Below are positions 7,303-13,850 of a stretch of DNA of 20,582 bases, in pieces. Under the pieces are notes generated by a model, which was not told the origin of the DNA, did no database searches, and was given only the letters and a program-made list of their open reading frames with translations. Position numbers and translations under genes: made by a program. Source of the stretch: an uncultured Oscillospiraceae bacterium (GTDB taxonomy: Bacteria > Bacillota > Clostridia > Oscillospirales > Oscillospiraceae); the NCBI GenBank assembly GCA_910587285.1, contig CAJULM010000050.1, forward strand, positions 1 through 20,582, written 5' to 3'. The number at the start of each line of letters is the position of its first letter. Position 1 is the stretch's first letter.

Positions 7303-7920
7303 TTAATGCTTCCCACGCTCCGCTACCTCGGCTCGCACGACAGCGTCATGAAAGGTCGTAGTTGGCATACCGCAAGCCTCTGCCGCCGCTCTCATGGATA
7401 GCTCCCCACTCCGCCACGCGCGGCGCACCCCTTCAAAGTTGTCCGGCAGTGTCCGGGGGCGTGGCCCGAACCGCACTCCCCTCGCTTTTGCCGCCGCGAT
7501 TCCCTCCGCCTGCCGCTGGCGGATGTTCTCCCGCTCGGTCTGGGCCACATAGCTGAGAAGCTGGAGTACGATATCCGCGATCAGCGTCCCGGTGAGATCC
7601 CGCCCCTGCCGGGTGTCCAGCAGGGGCATATCCAGCACCACAATGGCGGCCTCCCGCTCTTTTGTGATGATGGCCCACTGCTCCAGAATTTTGGTGTAGT
7701 TTCGGCCCAGACGGTCGATGCTTTTAATTACCAGCACATCCTTTTGCCGCAAGCCCTTCACCAGCCGCTGATAGCGGGGGCGGTTGAAGTCCTTTCCGGA
7801 CAGCTTTTCCACGATGATATTTTGCTCCGCCACCCCGAATTCCCGCATGGCGGCCAGCTGACGGGCCTCATTCTGTTCACAGGTGGATACCCGCACATAG
7901 CCGTAAGTTGTCCCTTCCAT
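7303..7920 (-). CDS. Small serine recombinase (resolvase/invertase family)
   Basis: This is a 205-residue site-specific recombinase. The resolvase catalytic domain opens with YGYVRVST, giving nucleophile Ser12 and Arg10. It continues with SGKDFNRPRYQRLV, the signature VIKSIDRLGRNY, and a long E-helix region (LSYVAQTERENIRQRQAEGI). A C-terminal helix-turn-helix (ELSMRAAAEACGMPTTTFHDAV) follows, so the order is catalytic domain then HTH, as in Hin/Gin invertases and Tn3 resolvases. The ATG at 7920 is preceded by AAAGGAGG at ideal spacing; the in-frame ATG 30 bases upstream is not used. The enzyme cuts and rejoins short dyad sites to invert, resolve or integrate DNA. Its neighbours include recombinase and regulator remnants, so it may belong to a decayed element. 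A phase-switching role at the flagellar island is possible, but no inverted site pair was found. Confidence 0.9.
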   Translation of the reverse strand: MEGTTYGYVRVSTCEQNEARQLAAMREFGVAEQNIIVEKLSGKDFNRPRYQRLVKGLRQKDVLVIKSIDRLGRNYTKILEQWAIITKEREAAIVVLDMPLLDTRQGRDLTGTLIADIVLQLLSYVAQTERENIRQRQAEGIAAAKARGVRFGPRPRTLPDNFEGVRRAWRSGELSMRAAAEACGMPTTTFHDAVVRAEVAERGKH

Positions 7921-8389
7921 AGAATTGCCTCCTTTTGTATTAGGTTGCAACTCATTTTACAAGAAACTACAAATTTCACCAAATCAACCGCTTAATGAAC
8001 CGTTTTGCAAAGGCTGGTTAATTATGAAACCAGGTAAAAACTCGCCCCAGATTACCCAGCTGTTCTGTCCTGCTGTAAAAAAGTGGGTGTTTGATTTATT
8101 CCGTTTCGTATTGTTCCTATATACCCCACCGTCTGACGAAGGATTCTCCCTTCATCAGACGGTGGGTGGGCTTTTGCAATTTGGAAACAGCACTGACCGA
8201 AACATCGCGCTTTGCTTCTTTAGGTACACACAAAGCGGCCCTCGTTTCCGATCAAAATACTTCTTTCTTTTCTGCCTGTTTTATGCTATGCTACATTTGT
8301 AAGGGGTGAAGCTTTGTTCCAGAAATCAGTTTGTTTTTCGGTATCCGTGTCACAGGGATGAACTTATGCAGAACTGAGAACTTTCCGAT
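7921..8389. other. Intergenic region with a hairpin; no gene seen
   Basis: No convincing coding sequence was found. The first bases are the recombinase ribosome site and presumably its promoter. GGTTGCAACTC near 7944 resembles GGTTGTATGCAACTC near 7153 on the other side of the recombinase and might be part of a recombination site. A strong hairpin lies at 8125-8166. TATGCTATGCT near 8284-8294, with a TTTCTT 17 bases before it, is a weak plus-strand promoter candidate for the LytTR/lipoprotein pair. Confidence 0.4.
8125..8175 (+). terminator. Hairpin with terminator features
   Basis: CCCACCGTCTGA-c-GAAGG (8125-8142) pairs with CCTTC-a-TCAGACGGTGGG (8149-8166), followed by CTTTTGC on the plus strand. 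No plus-strand gene precedes it, so it may be a leftover of a deleted gene. Confidence 0.45.
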
Positions 8390-8922
8390 GTGAAGTCGGA
8401 CATGATATTGGCGGGAAAGCAGCGCGTCACAATGATGTTTCGGAAAGAGAAGGACGGCTTTCGCCTCTATCATCTTCACGCCTCCAACGAGTGGGACGAG
8501 CCGGCCGAGGGCGAGATATTCCCCGCGCAGATCAGCCGTACTATCTTCAAAAGCTCTTGCAGGAGAGCGGGCAGGCCCCCAACCGCCGCATTATCATCAA
8601 AGCGGAAAACGCCACCTATTCTTTCGACCCGGATATGGTGCTGTATGTGGAGGCCATCGGCAAAGTGTGCACGGTCTACATGATGAACCGCACCATGGTG
8701 ATACGCCAGCCCATCATCGTCCTTGAAACGCAATTCCCAAAGCAGTTTTGCCGGATACACCGCAGCTATTTAGTCAACTGCCGTTTTGTTCTCCAGGTGG
8801 AGCGGTACTCGGTGACGCTGATCAACGGCACGGTCCTGCCGGTCCCCGCAAAACGGTACATGGAGGTGCGGGAGAAAATCACCGCCCTAATAAAAAATGA
8901 AAATCAGGAGGCCAACCCTTGA
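8390..8922 (+). pseudogene. LytTR-type transcriptional regulator, N-truncated and frameshifted
   Basis: The C-terminal half is a clear LytTR DNA-binding domain: RIIIKAENATYSFDPDMVLYVEAIGK, the core CRIHRSYLVNCRFV, and VPVPAKRYMEVREKI (as LPVPAKRY). Just before it, in another frame, 8390-8545 encodes VTMMFRKEKDGFRLYHLHASNEWDEP and EIFPAQISR, the end of the NTF2/SnoaL-like domain found in front of LytTR in many clostridial proteins. The frames join near 8540-8547 if one base is restored (ISR then YYLQKLLQES), so a single-base deletion is likely. Upstream, an in-frame TGA at about 8375 and no further homology indicate a lost N-terminus. A short LytTR-only product from an internal start (GTG 8491) cannot be excluded, but no ribosome site supports it. 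The intact gene would have been a DNA-binding regulator, probably of the adjacent lipoprotein. Confidence 0.75.
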
Positions 8923-9554
8923 AAAAACTCGCAATCCTTTTTGCACTGACCCTCTGCGTGGCGCTGGCGGGCTGTAACCAGCCCACCCCGCCCCAGGGCG
9001 GCGAACCCTCGCAGAACCCCTCCGGCACGGTGAGCACTCCCCCAGTGGAGGAGCCCACCGCCACAACACCCCCGGCGGGCGGATCCACTGACCCGACACC
9101 CGCAGAGGGTGAACAGGCGGCTACGCTGTATATCGGAACCAAGGCCAACGGCTTTACCGAGTACCCCATGACCTATGAGGGGGACCTGACCCCGGAGAAG
9201 CTGATCCAGGGCATCGCGGACCTGACCGGCTGGAACTTGAGCCTTGCGGAAGATGTTATCAGCGGAAAGGGCGGAATGAGCGTGTGCCTGGCCAGCGAAT
9301 CCTCCTTGTTCACCGGTCCGCCCGACCCGCAGAAGGACGAGTTTCATATGTACGACTTGGGTCAGCTTGCGGAGACGATCTTGGACAGCATCCAGAAAAC
9401 CTTGCAGGAAGGCTTTACCGGCGAGGGCGGCGACCCGGACGCGTTGGACATTTGGTACTACATGGAGGGGAATCAGCCGTTGGAGCTTCCCATCCTGGGC
9501 CTCTCCTGGCCCATTGACCAGCCCTATCAGTGGGCGGGAGCGGAAACTGAATAA
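8919..9554 (+). CDS. Small lipoprotein with proline/threonine-rich linker, possibly GerMN-like
   Basis: The protein has 211 residues. A type II signal peptide MKKLAILFALTLCVALAGC ends in the lipobox LAGC (Cys19), giving an outward-facing, membrane-anchored lipoprotein. Residues 20-68 are a Pro/Thr/Gly-rich spacer, followed by a globular domain of about 140 residues (ATLYIGTKANGFTEYPMTYE, LIQGIADLTGW, LGQLAETILDSIQKTLQEGF). The pattern of a leading strand, a helix, and then a long helix before the final strands is reminiscent of GerMN (sporulation/germination) domains, but the match is weak and no function is claimed. The start is TTG at 8919, fixed by AGGAGG seven bases before it and by overlap with the TGA of the LytTR frame (TTGA). 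Translational coupling to that broken gene suggests they formed one operon. Confidence 0.75.
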   Translation: MKKLAILFALTLCVALAGCNQPTPPQGGEPSQNPSGTVSTPPVEEPTATTPPAGGSTDPTPAEGEQAATLYIGTKANGFTEYPMTYEGDLTPEKLIQGIADLTGWNLSLAEDVISGKGGMSVCLASESSLFTGPPDPQKDEFHMYDLGQLAETILDSIQKTLQEGFTGEGGDPDALDIWYYMEGNQPLELPILGLSWPIDQPYQWAGAETE

Positions 9555-9567
9555 GCCCCGCAAAAAT

Positions 9568-9738
9568 CATAATATGCTGAGACGCACCTTCACCAGCAAT
9601 CTGCTCTCCTCCGGCGCGACGTGCCAGAGCTGCTGGAGCACACCGACGCAGTACCACGATGAACATTTACGCCCATGCTATGAGGAGGCCAAGCGCGCCT
9701 CCGCCCGACTGCTGGATAAGGTCGCCTGCAGGGAGTAA
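9568..9738 (+). pseudogene. C-terminal remnant of a tyrosine recombinase (phage/ICE integrase)
   Basis: Reading across frames gives HNMLRRTFTSNLLSSGA, then DVPELLEHTDAV, then MNIYAHAMR, then EEAKRASARLLDKVACRE and a stop. These are the ordered C-terminal motifs of tyrosine integrases: HxLRRTF with its catalytic His and Arg, the PxxLxH helix, and TTMNIYAHA with the Tyr nucleophile. The pieces lie in three frames over 170 bp with shifts near 9618, 9657 and 9681, and the rest of the protein is missing. This is a decayed relic of an integrated element. Confidence 0.8.
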
Positions 9739-9990
9739 AAAATTTTCCTTGTTTCAGCCCATGGAACCGTCACTCAGGAAGAGGGCAGTCTTGCAGCAGC
9801 TTTGTTTGCCAGATCTAATGCCGCCCCAGGCCGCCGAGGAAACGGTGGAGCGGTACTGCAACTCGTGACCGCACACAACCGACCGATTTTGAAGGGCACC
9901 CCATTGGGTGGAACTTCTTTACGAAGTTCCACCCAATGGGGTGCCCTGATTCTCAGCGGCAAAGCTGAATTTATCTTTACCTGATAAGTA
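9739..9990. other. Intergenic region behind the integrase relic
   Basis: No gene was recognised. It contains the long inverted repeat at 9893-9947 and a small hairpin (TCAGC-ggcaaa-GCTGA) just after it. The bases before 9893 may be further decayed sequence of the lost element. Confidence 0.4.
9893..9947. repeat. Long perfect inverted repeat (25-bp arms, 5-nt loop)
   Basis: Arms 9893-9917 and 9923-9947 are exact reverse complements (core ACCCCATTGGGTGGAACTTC) around the loop TTTAC. No T-tract follows on either strand, so it is not a standard intrinsic terminator. It may still halt RNA polymerase or be the palindromic footprint of a small mobile element. Confidence 0.7.
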
Positions 9991-10028
9991 CAGAGGGACG
10001 CAAGGCGAATCTGCCTTACGTCCCTCTG
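9991..10028 (-). terminator. Stem-loop behind the SLH surface-protein gene
   Basis: CAGAGGGACG (9991-10000) pairs with CGTCCCTCTG (10019-10028), with an inner AAGGC/GCCTT stem and a 6-nt loop. It lies 17 bp past the stop codon of the minus-strand gene. A poly-U tract is weak, so termination is probable rather than certain. Confidence 0.55.
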
Positions 10029-10045
10029 TGCCATCATTCAGCGTT

Positions 10046-13000
10046 TTACTGTACTGCGTTGTTCTCCTGGCCCTCAATAAAGTTTTTCAGCATTTGCGCC
10101 ACCTGTGCCCGGCTTGCCTGCCCCTGAGGTCCCAACCGCCCGTCGCCAGAGCCGTTCAGGATGCCGTTCTCCACAGCCCAGCGCAGGGCCTCCAGCGCGA
10201 AGCCGCCAATCTCACCCTCATCACTGAAATACAGCTCCTTGCTGGTGGCGGCGGGACTGCCGGAGTACCGCCAGAGCATGACCGCCAGCTGCTCACGGGT
10301 GATGGGGTCGTTGGGGCCGAAGGTCCCGTTGCCATAGCCGCCCACAATGCCCTGGCTCGCGGCCCAGCGGACAGCCTCGGTGTACCACGCTTCGCCCCAC
10401 ACATCGGAAAAGTCCGACAGGTAATCCACCTCCGGCCTGCCCTTCTTGTTGAACAAAATCTGCGCCAACTGGGCGCGGGACAACTGTGCGTTGGGGGCGA
10501 AGTTACCGCTGCCGCAGCCGTTCATCAGGCCCTCCGCCTGGACAAACTGCACCGCCTCGTAGTACCAATCGCCCTCGGATACGTCCGTAAAGGGGCTGCT
10601 CCAGGGCGTGTTGACCGATTTGTAGGTCACTTCGATCTTTACTTTTCCGTTGGGCTGCTTAAAGGTATAAGTGCCGTCCGGCTTCACCGTCACCTCCACG
10701 GGCTTGCCGTTTTGGTCGGTCACGGTGATTTTGTCCACCTCATAGCCGTTGTCCGGCCTGGGCTTCACGGTCACGGTGTCGCCCCGCTTCGGGCTGGAAG
10801 GGGAAACGCTCACGCTGCCACCCTCGCTGGGCTGGGGCACGTCGGGCCTGTAGGTAGGCGGGATATAGCTGCCGCCGCCGGAGGGGCCGCCGCCAGTGGC
10901 CGGAATGGTCTCCCTCACCGTCACATAGCTGCAGACGGTACATTCCTTGTGGCGGCTGCCGGGTTGACTGCTTGTCGCCGCCTGGTCTGTGATCCAGGCC
11001 CCGGCATTGTGGGAGCCATAGCTCTCCTTCTCACGGTTTTCCGTGGCGGGACAGCCCTTCGCCTGACAATCATGCCAGTGGTATCTGGAATCGCCGCTCC
11101 AGCTCGTGCTCCAGTCATGGGTGTGGTTGGGGCCGGGCTGTTCCGTCGCCGCCACCTCAACAACGTAGGTGGTCTGTCTGCCCTCGTAGGTGACGGTCAA
11201 AGTCTTGCTGCCCGCCGTGCTGGAATCAAAGCCGCTGACCATATTTTTTGTAACTGGAACGGTCTGCGTGCTCCCGTCGGAGTAGACCACCTCAATGGTG
11301 AGCCCCGTCACGTCCAGCGGGCTGTTCACCTTGTAGCTGGTCTTATGGCCGGCGCTGTTCACCCGGATGGAGGCGACGGTGGGCGCGTTGAAGTCTGGAA
11401 CGGTGATTGAGGCGGGGGCCCCCGCCTCATGCGTCTGCGTGAAACGCAGACGCACAAAATAGGCTCCGGGGAACAGATTGATGATCTCGGTGCCGGTACA
11501 GGCCTTCGCGGCAGAGAAATCCGCCTGGGCTGCGTACTCCATCGCAGCCGTAACGCCGAGGATTTTTCCGTCCGCTCCGCCCGCAGAGGTGGGCGGAACG
11601 GCGGACAGCCCGGTTGGGGCAGCGGGACTGTCCGCTTTGGCGATGCTCCAGAGGATATCTTTCGCATTGGTGGTTCCATCAGACCACACATAGCCGGGCT
11701 CCAGCGCGGTGATGGCGGTGTAGCTGCCCACAGCGGTCCCCTTGTGCCCGGTCAGGGTGTAGCCGGTCCCTTCCTCCACGCCGGTCTGTTCCCCTCCCGT
11801 CCATTTCAGGCCGGTTTTCGCCACAGGGACGGAAATGGAGGTGGGCGGGGGCGTCACGTTATCGCCAACGGTCAGCGTACAGGAGGCGAAAAGGTCCGTT
11901 CCGGAATTAGTGTAGGCTCCTGGGACAGTAATGTCAACCTGGTATATGCCATCAGCAACCGGGTCTACGTATGGGTTGCCGCCATCACAGATGATCAATT
12001 CATCCCCGTCTCCGGTATCTCCCACATAAATGCGCAGACCGGCCGCTTCATAATAGCTCCAATCATCGTTTGGATCCTGAATGATTTGGGCTTTAACAGC
12101 ATTTACAGAAATCCGCAAAACGTCTTCCAGATCCAGCGGATCGCCGCTGTAAACTGTGTTCAGCGGTATCAAAATGCCATCTTCTGCACTGTTCGCGCTT
12201 TGCTGACTGGTCAGATAAACATTCTCCGGGGCGAACCTTACCAGCTTAGACGGCGGCTTTTCCTCCCCGCCGGGGGATTCATCTTCGACGGTCCATTTGC
12301 CGTCGTTGTCCCGGACCAGTTTCAGGCTGGGCTTGGAGCTGGGACAAATGAGCTCAAAATCACCGTCAGCGGACTGGGGCGCACTGATGTACACATGGCC
12401 TGTTTTAGGAACCTCCTTTGAACCGCCGTCGGGTTGAATCGCACCGATTCCGATACCGATTCTCCCTGACACACTGCTGCCGATGGTCAAGGTCTGATCC
12501 TGGCCCAGAACAAGGATGCCGCCGCCCTGAAGGCTGGCAAATTTCGGGTCGGTCAGATTGTTCAGCCCTAGAATGCTTGAAGCAGGAACAACAAGCTCCG
12601 TGCTGGCGTCAAGGACACTGCCCGCTTTGGGCGTCAGGTTCCCACCGCTGCCAACCGTAAGGCTGGACAGGTTCTTCAGGATAAGGCCGTCATTGAGGTT
12701 GCCACCGGCCGTGTAGACTACTGCGGCGTTTTTATCGCCGCCGGTGGCACCGTCTACCATGGAGGTGGAGGTGTAGTAAAGCTTGAAGGTAACGTCTCCG
12801 GTTACACGATATTTGTCTGGGTCGGGGGTGGGAGGGTCAACATCATAGTAGGGATTCAACATCTGATTGTCGGGAACGGGGGTTTCCAACGCCCCGCAGG
12901 CGTAAAATTCCCCCATTTTACTTGTACCTCTCATCGTAACCGTGGCGGAAATCGAGGATTCGTCAGGCTGGTCATGTTTGGAGATGCTGCCGGCATAAAC

Positions 13001-13540
13001 ATTACCGTTACCCATGTTGGGACAGTTCTCAAGGATAATTTTTCCATGATCACCAGATTGAGCGGTAATATTCAATCCCGCCGCACCGCCGCAGAACAAA
13101 TGGATATCATTGTTTGTACTCTCGCTACAAGTAACATTCCTCAATGTGAGGGTATGCCCGTTTGCCATAATGGCGTTGCGCACACGGTTTGGAAAGGACA
13201 ACTCCAGGTTTTCAAAGGTAACGTCCGCCGCCAGGACAATTCCGCCAGCACGGAGGTAAAGGCTGGCCGCTGTACCTGCAACGCCGCGGATGGTAACAGT
13301 CTTGTCAATTACCCAGGGCCCGCCCTTGAAATTATCGTTGGTCATACATGTCCCGCGTATTTCGATGATATCGCCATTGTTGGCCCTCGCCACGATTGCA
13401 TCCAGATCCTTGACATTGTCAGCCACGTGGGTCGTTCCGGTCTGTCTGTCCGCGGCCAGGGCCGTACCCGGAAGTGCCGCTGCCATGACGCAAACCGCCA
13501 GCAAAGCCGCCGCGATCCGAACTCTCATTCTGTGATACAA
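10046..13540 (-). CDS. Secreted S-layer-homology surface protein with beta-helix and Ig-like regions (1164 aa)
   Basis: The Sec signal peptide is MYHRMRVRIAAALLAVCVMAAALPGTALA, by parts MRVRIAAALLAVCVM and PGTALA, with cleavage after residue 29. Next comes a repetitive beta region resembling parallel beta-helix proteins (NGDIIEIRGTCMTND, VTIRGVAGTAASLYL, VTFENLELSF, LTLRNVTCSES). Further on are a Big_3-type Ig-like domain (SYKVNSPLDVTGLTIEVVYS), a His/Cys-rich segment (HTHDWSTSW, HWHDCQAKGC, KECTVCSY) that may bind metal, and an InlB-B-like repeat (NGYEVDKITVTDQNGKPVEV). Three SLH domains occupy about the last 184 residues (FTDVSEGDWYYEAV, FSDVWGEAWYTEAVRWA, ALEALRWAVENGILNG). SLH domains anchor proteins to cell-wall polymers. 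TTG at 13540 was preferred because AGGAGG lies seven bases before it; the ATG at 13528 has no nearby ribosome site. The ligand is unknown; adhesion or polymer binding is inference. Confidence 0.9.
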   Translation of the reverse strand: MYHRMRVRIAAALLAVCVMAAALPGTALAADRQTGTTHVADNVKDLDAIVARANNGDIIEIRGTCMTNDNFKGGPWVIDKTVTIRGVAGTAASLYLRAGGIVLAADVTFENLELSFPNRVRNAIMANGHTLTLRNVTCSESTNNDIHLFCGGAAGLNITAQSGDHGKIILENCPNMGNGNVYAGSISKHDQPDESSISATVTMRGTSKMGEFYACGALETPVPDNQMLNPYYDVDPPTPDPDKYRVTGDVTFKLYYTSTSMVDGATGGDKNAAVVYTAGGNLNDGLILKNLSSLTVGSGGNLTPKAGSVLDASTELVVPASSILGLNNLTDPKFASLQGGGILVLGQDQTLTIGSSVSGRIGIGIGAIQPDGGSKEVPKTGHVYISAPQSADGDFELICPSSKPSLKLVRDNDGKWTVEDESPGGEEKPPSKLVRFAPENVYLTSQQSANSAEDGILIPLNTVYSGDPLDLEDVLRISVNAVKAQIIQDPNDDWSYYEAAGLRIYVGDTGDGDELIICDGGNPYVDPVADGIYQVDITVPGAYTNSGTDLFASCTLTVGDNVTPPPTSISVPVAKTGLKWTGGEQTGVEEGTGYTLTGHKGTAVGSYTAITALEPGYVWSDGTTNAKDILWSIAKADSPAAPTGLSAVPPTSAGGADGKILGVTAAMEYAAQADFSAAKACTGTEIINLFPGAYFVRLRFTQTHEAGAPASITVPDFNAPTVASIRVNSAGHKTSYKVNSPLDVTGLTIEVVYSDGSTQTVPVTKNMVSGFDSSTAGSKTLTVTYEGRQTTYVVEVAATEQPGPNHTHDWSTSWSGDSRYHWHDCQAKGCPATENREKESYGSHNAGAWITDQAATSSQPGSRHKECTVCSYVTVRETIPATGGGPSGGGSYIPPTYRPDVPQPSEGGSVSVSPSSPKRGDTVTVKPRPDNGYEVDKITVTDQNGKPVEVTVKPDGTYTFKQPNGKVKIEVTYKSVNTPWSSPFTDVSEGDWYYEAVQFVQAEGLMNGCGSGNFAPNAQLSRAQLAQILFNKKGRPEVDYLSDFSDVWGEAWYTEAVRWAASQGIVGGYGNGTFGPNDPITREQLAVMLWRYSGSPAATSKELYFSDEGEIGGFALEALRWAVENGILNGSGDGRLGPQGQASRAQVAQMLKNFIEGQENNAVQ

Positions 13541-13753
13541 AAATGCTCCTCCTCTGCTCCAGGCCCTCAGGCCGCTCCCCTGCCTCCGGCGGGAAATGTT
13601 GACGCATACTGTAATCATACTATGCTAAACAGCATACTTTCTTTTAGACCCTTTTGTTCACGATTCCTCCTATTCCGGCAAAGGGGCTTAATCCCCTTGC
13701 CGATTTCTTTTTGATCCCCTGGTTAATCAGACAGGGCACATTTTTCCGTTTAC
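13541..13753 (-). promoter_or_regulatory. Leader of about 200 nt in front of the SLH surface-protein gene
   Basis: It contains a hairpin (GGCAAGGGG/CCCCTTTGCC in RNA sense, plus 13677-13701), then AGGAGG and a five-codon minigene GTG AAC AAA AGG GTC TAA (13661-13644), then a perfect TATGCT-GTTT-AGCATA hairpin (13636-13621). No known riboswitch core was recognised. The layout could serve post-transcriptional control, but this is not established. Confidence 0.35.
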
Positions 13754-13782
13754 ACTATACCAGCAATTTCAACTTTTCGCAA
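13754..13782 (-). promoter_or_regulatory. Sigma-A type promoter of the SLH surface-protein gene
   Basis: On the minus strand TTGCGA (-35) and TATAGT (-10) are separated by exactly 17 bases, in an AT-rich stretch directly behind the terminator of the upstream gene. Confidence 0.6.
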
Positions 13783-13802
13783 TAGGTTTTGCGCGTGTAA
13801 TA

Positions 13803-13841
13803 TAAAACCTCCCTATGTACCATTAAACGGCGGCACATAGG
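13803..13841 (-). terminator. Intrinsic terminator of the LysR-controlled operon
   Basis: In RNA sense CCTATGTGCC (13841-13832) pairs with GGTACATAGG (13821-13812) with one G-U pair, followed by GAGGTTTTATATT. It starts 10 bp past the stop codon of the multidomain lipoprotein. Confidence 0.7.
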
Positions 13842-13850
13842 AAGTCTGTT

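Noticed and set aside
5918..7920. The TnpB-like gene plus serine recombinase as an IS607-type transposon
   Set aside because: IS607 TnpA carries its HTH before the catalytic domain; this recombinase has it after. The two genes are separated by a bidirectional terminator and the TnpB-like protein is catalytically dead.
7100..8400. Inverted repeats around the recombinase for a Hin-like invertible segment
   Set aside because: The GGTTG...CAACTC elements are short and themselves palindromic; no extended inverted pair of about 26 bp was found by eye.
10028..11410. Long plus-strand open frames at 10028-11410, 11429-12421, 14397-16121 and 16698-17882
   Set aside because: All lie opposite well-supported minus-strand genes, lack domain patterns and ribosome sites, and have shadow-type composition.
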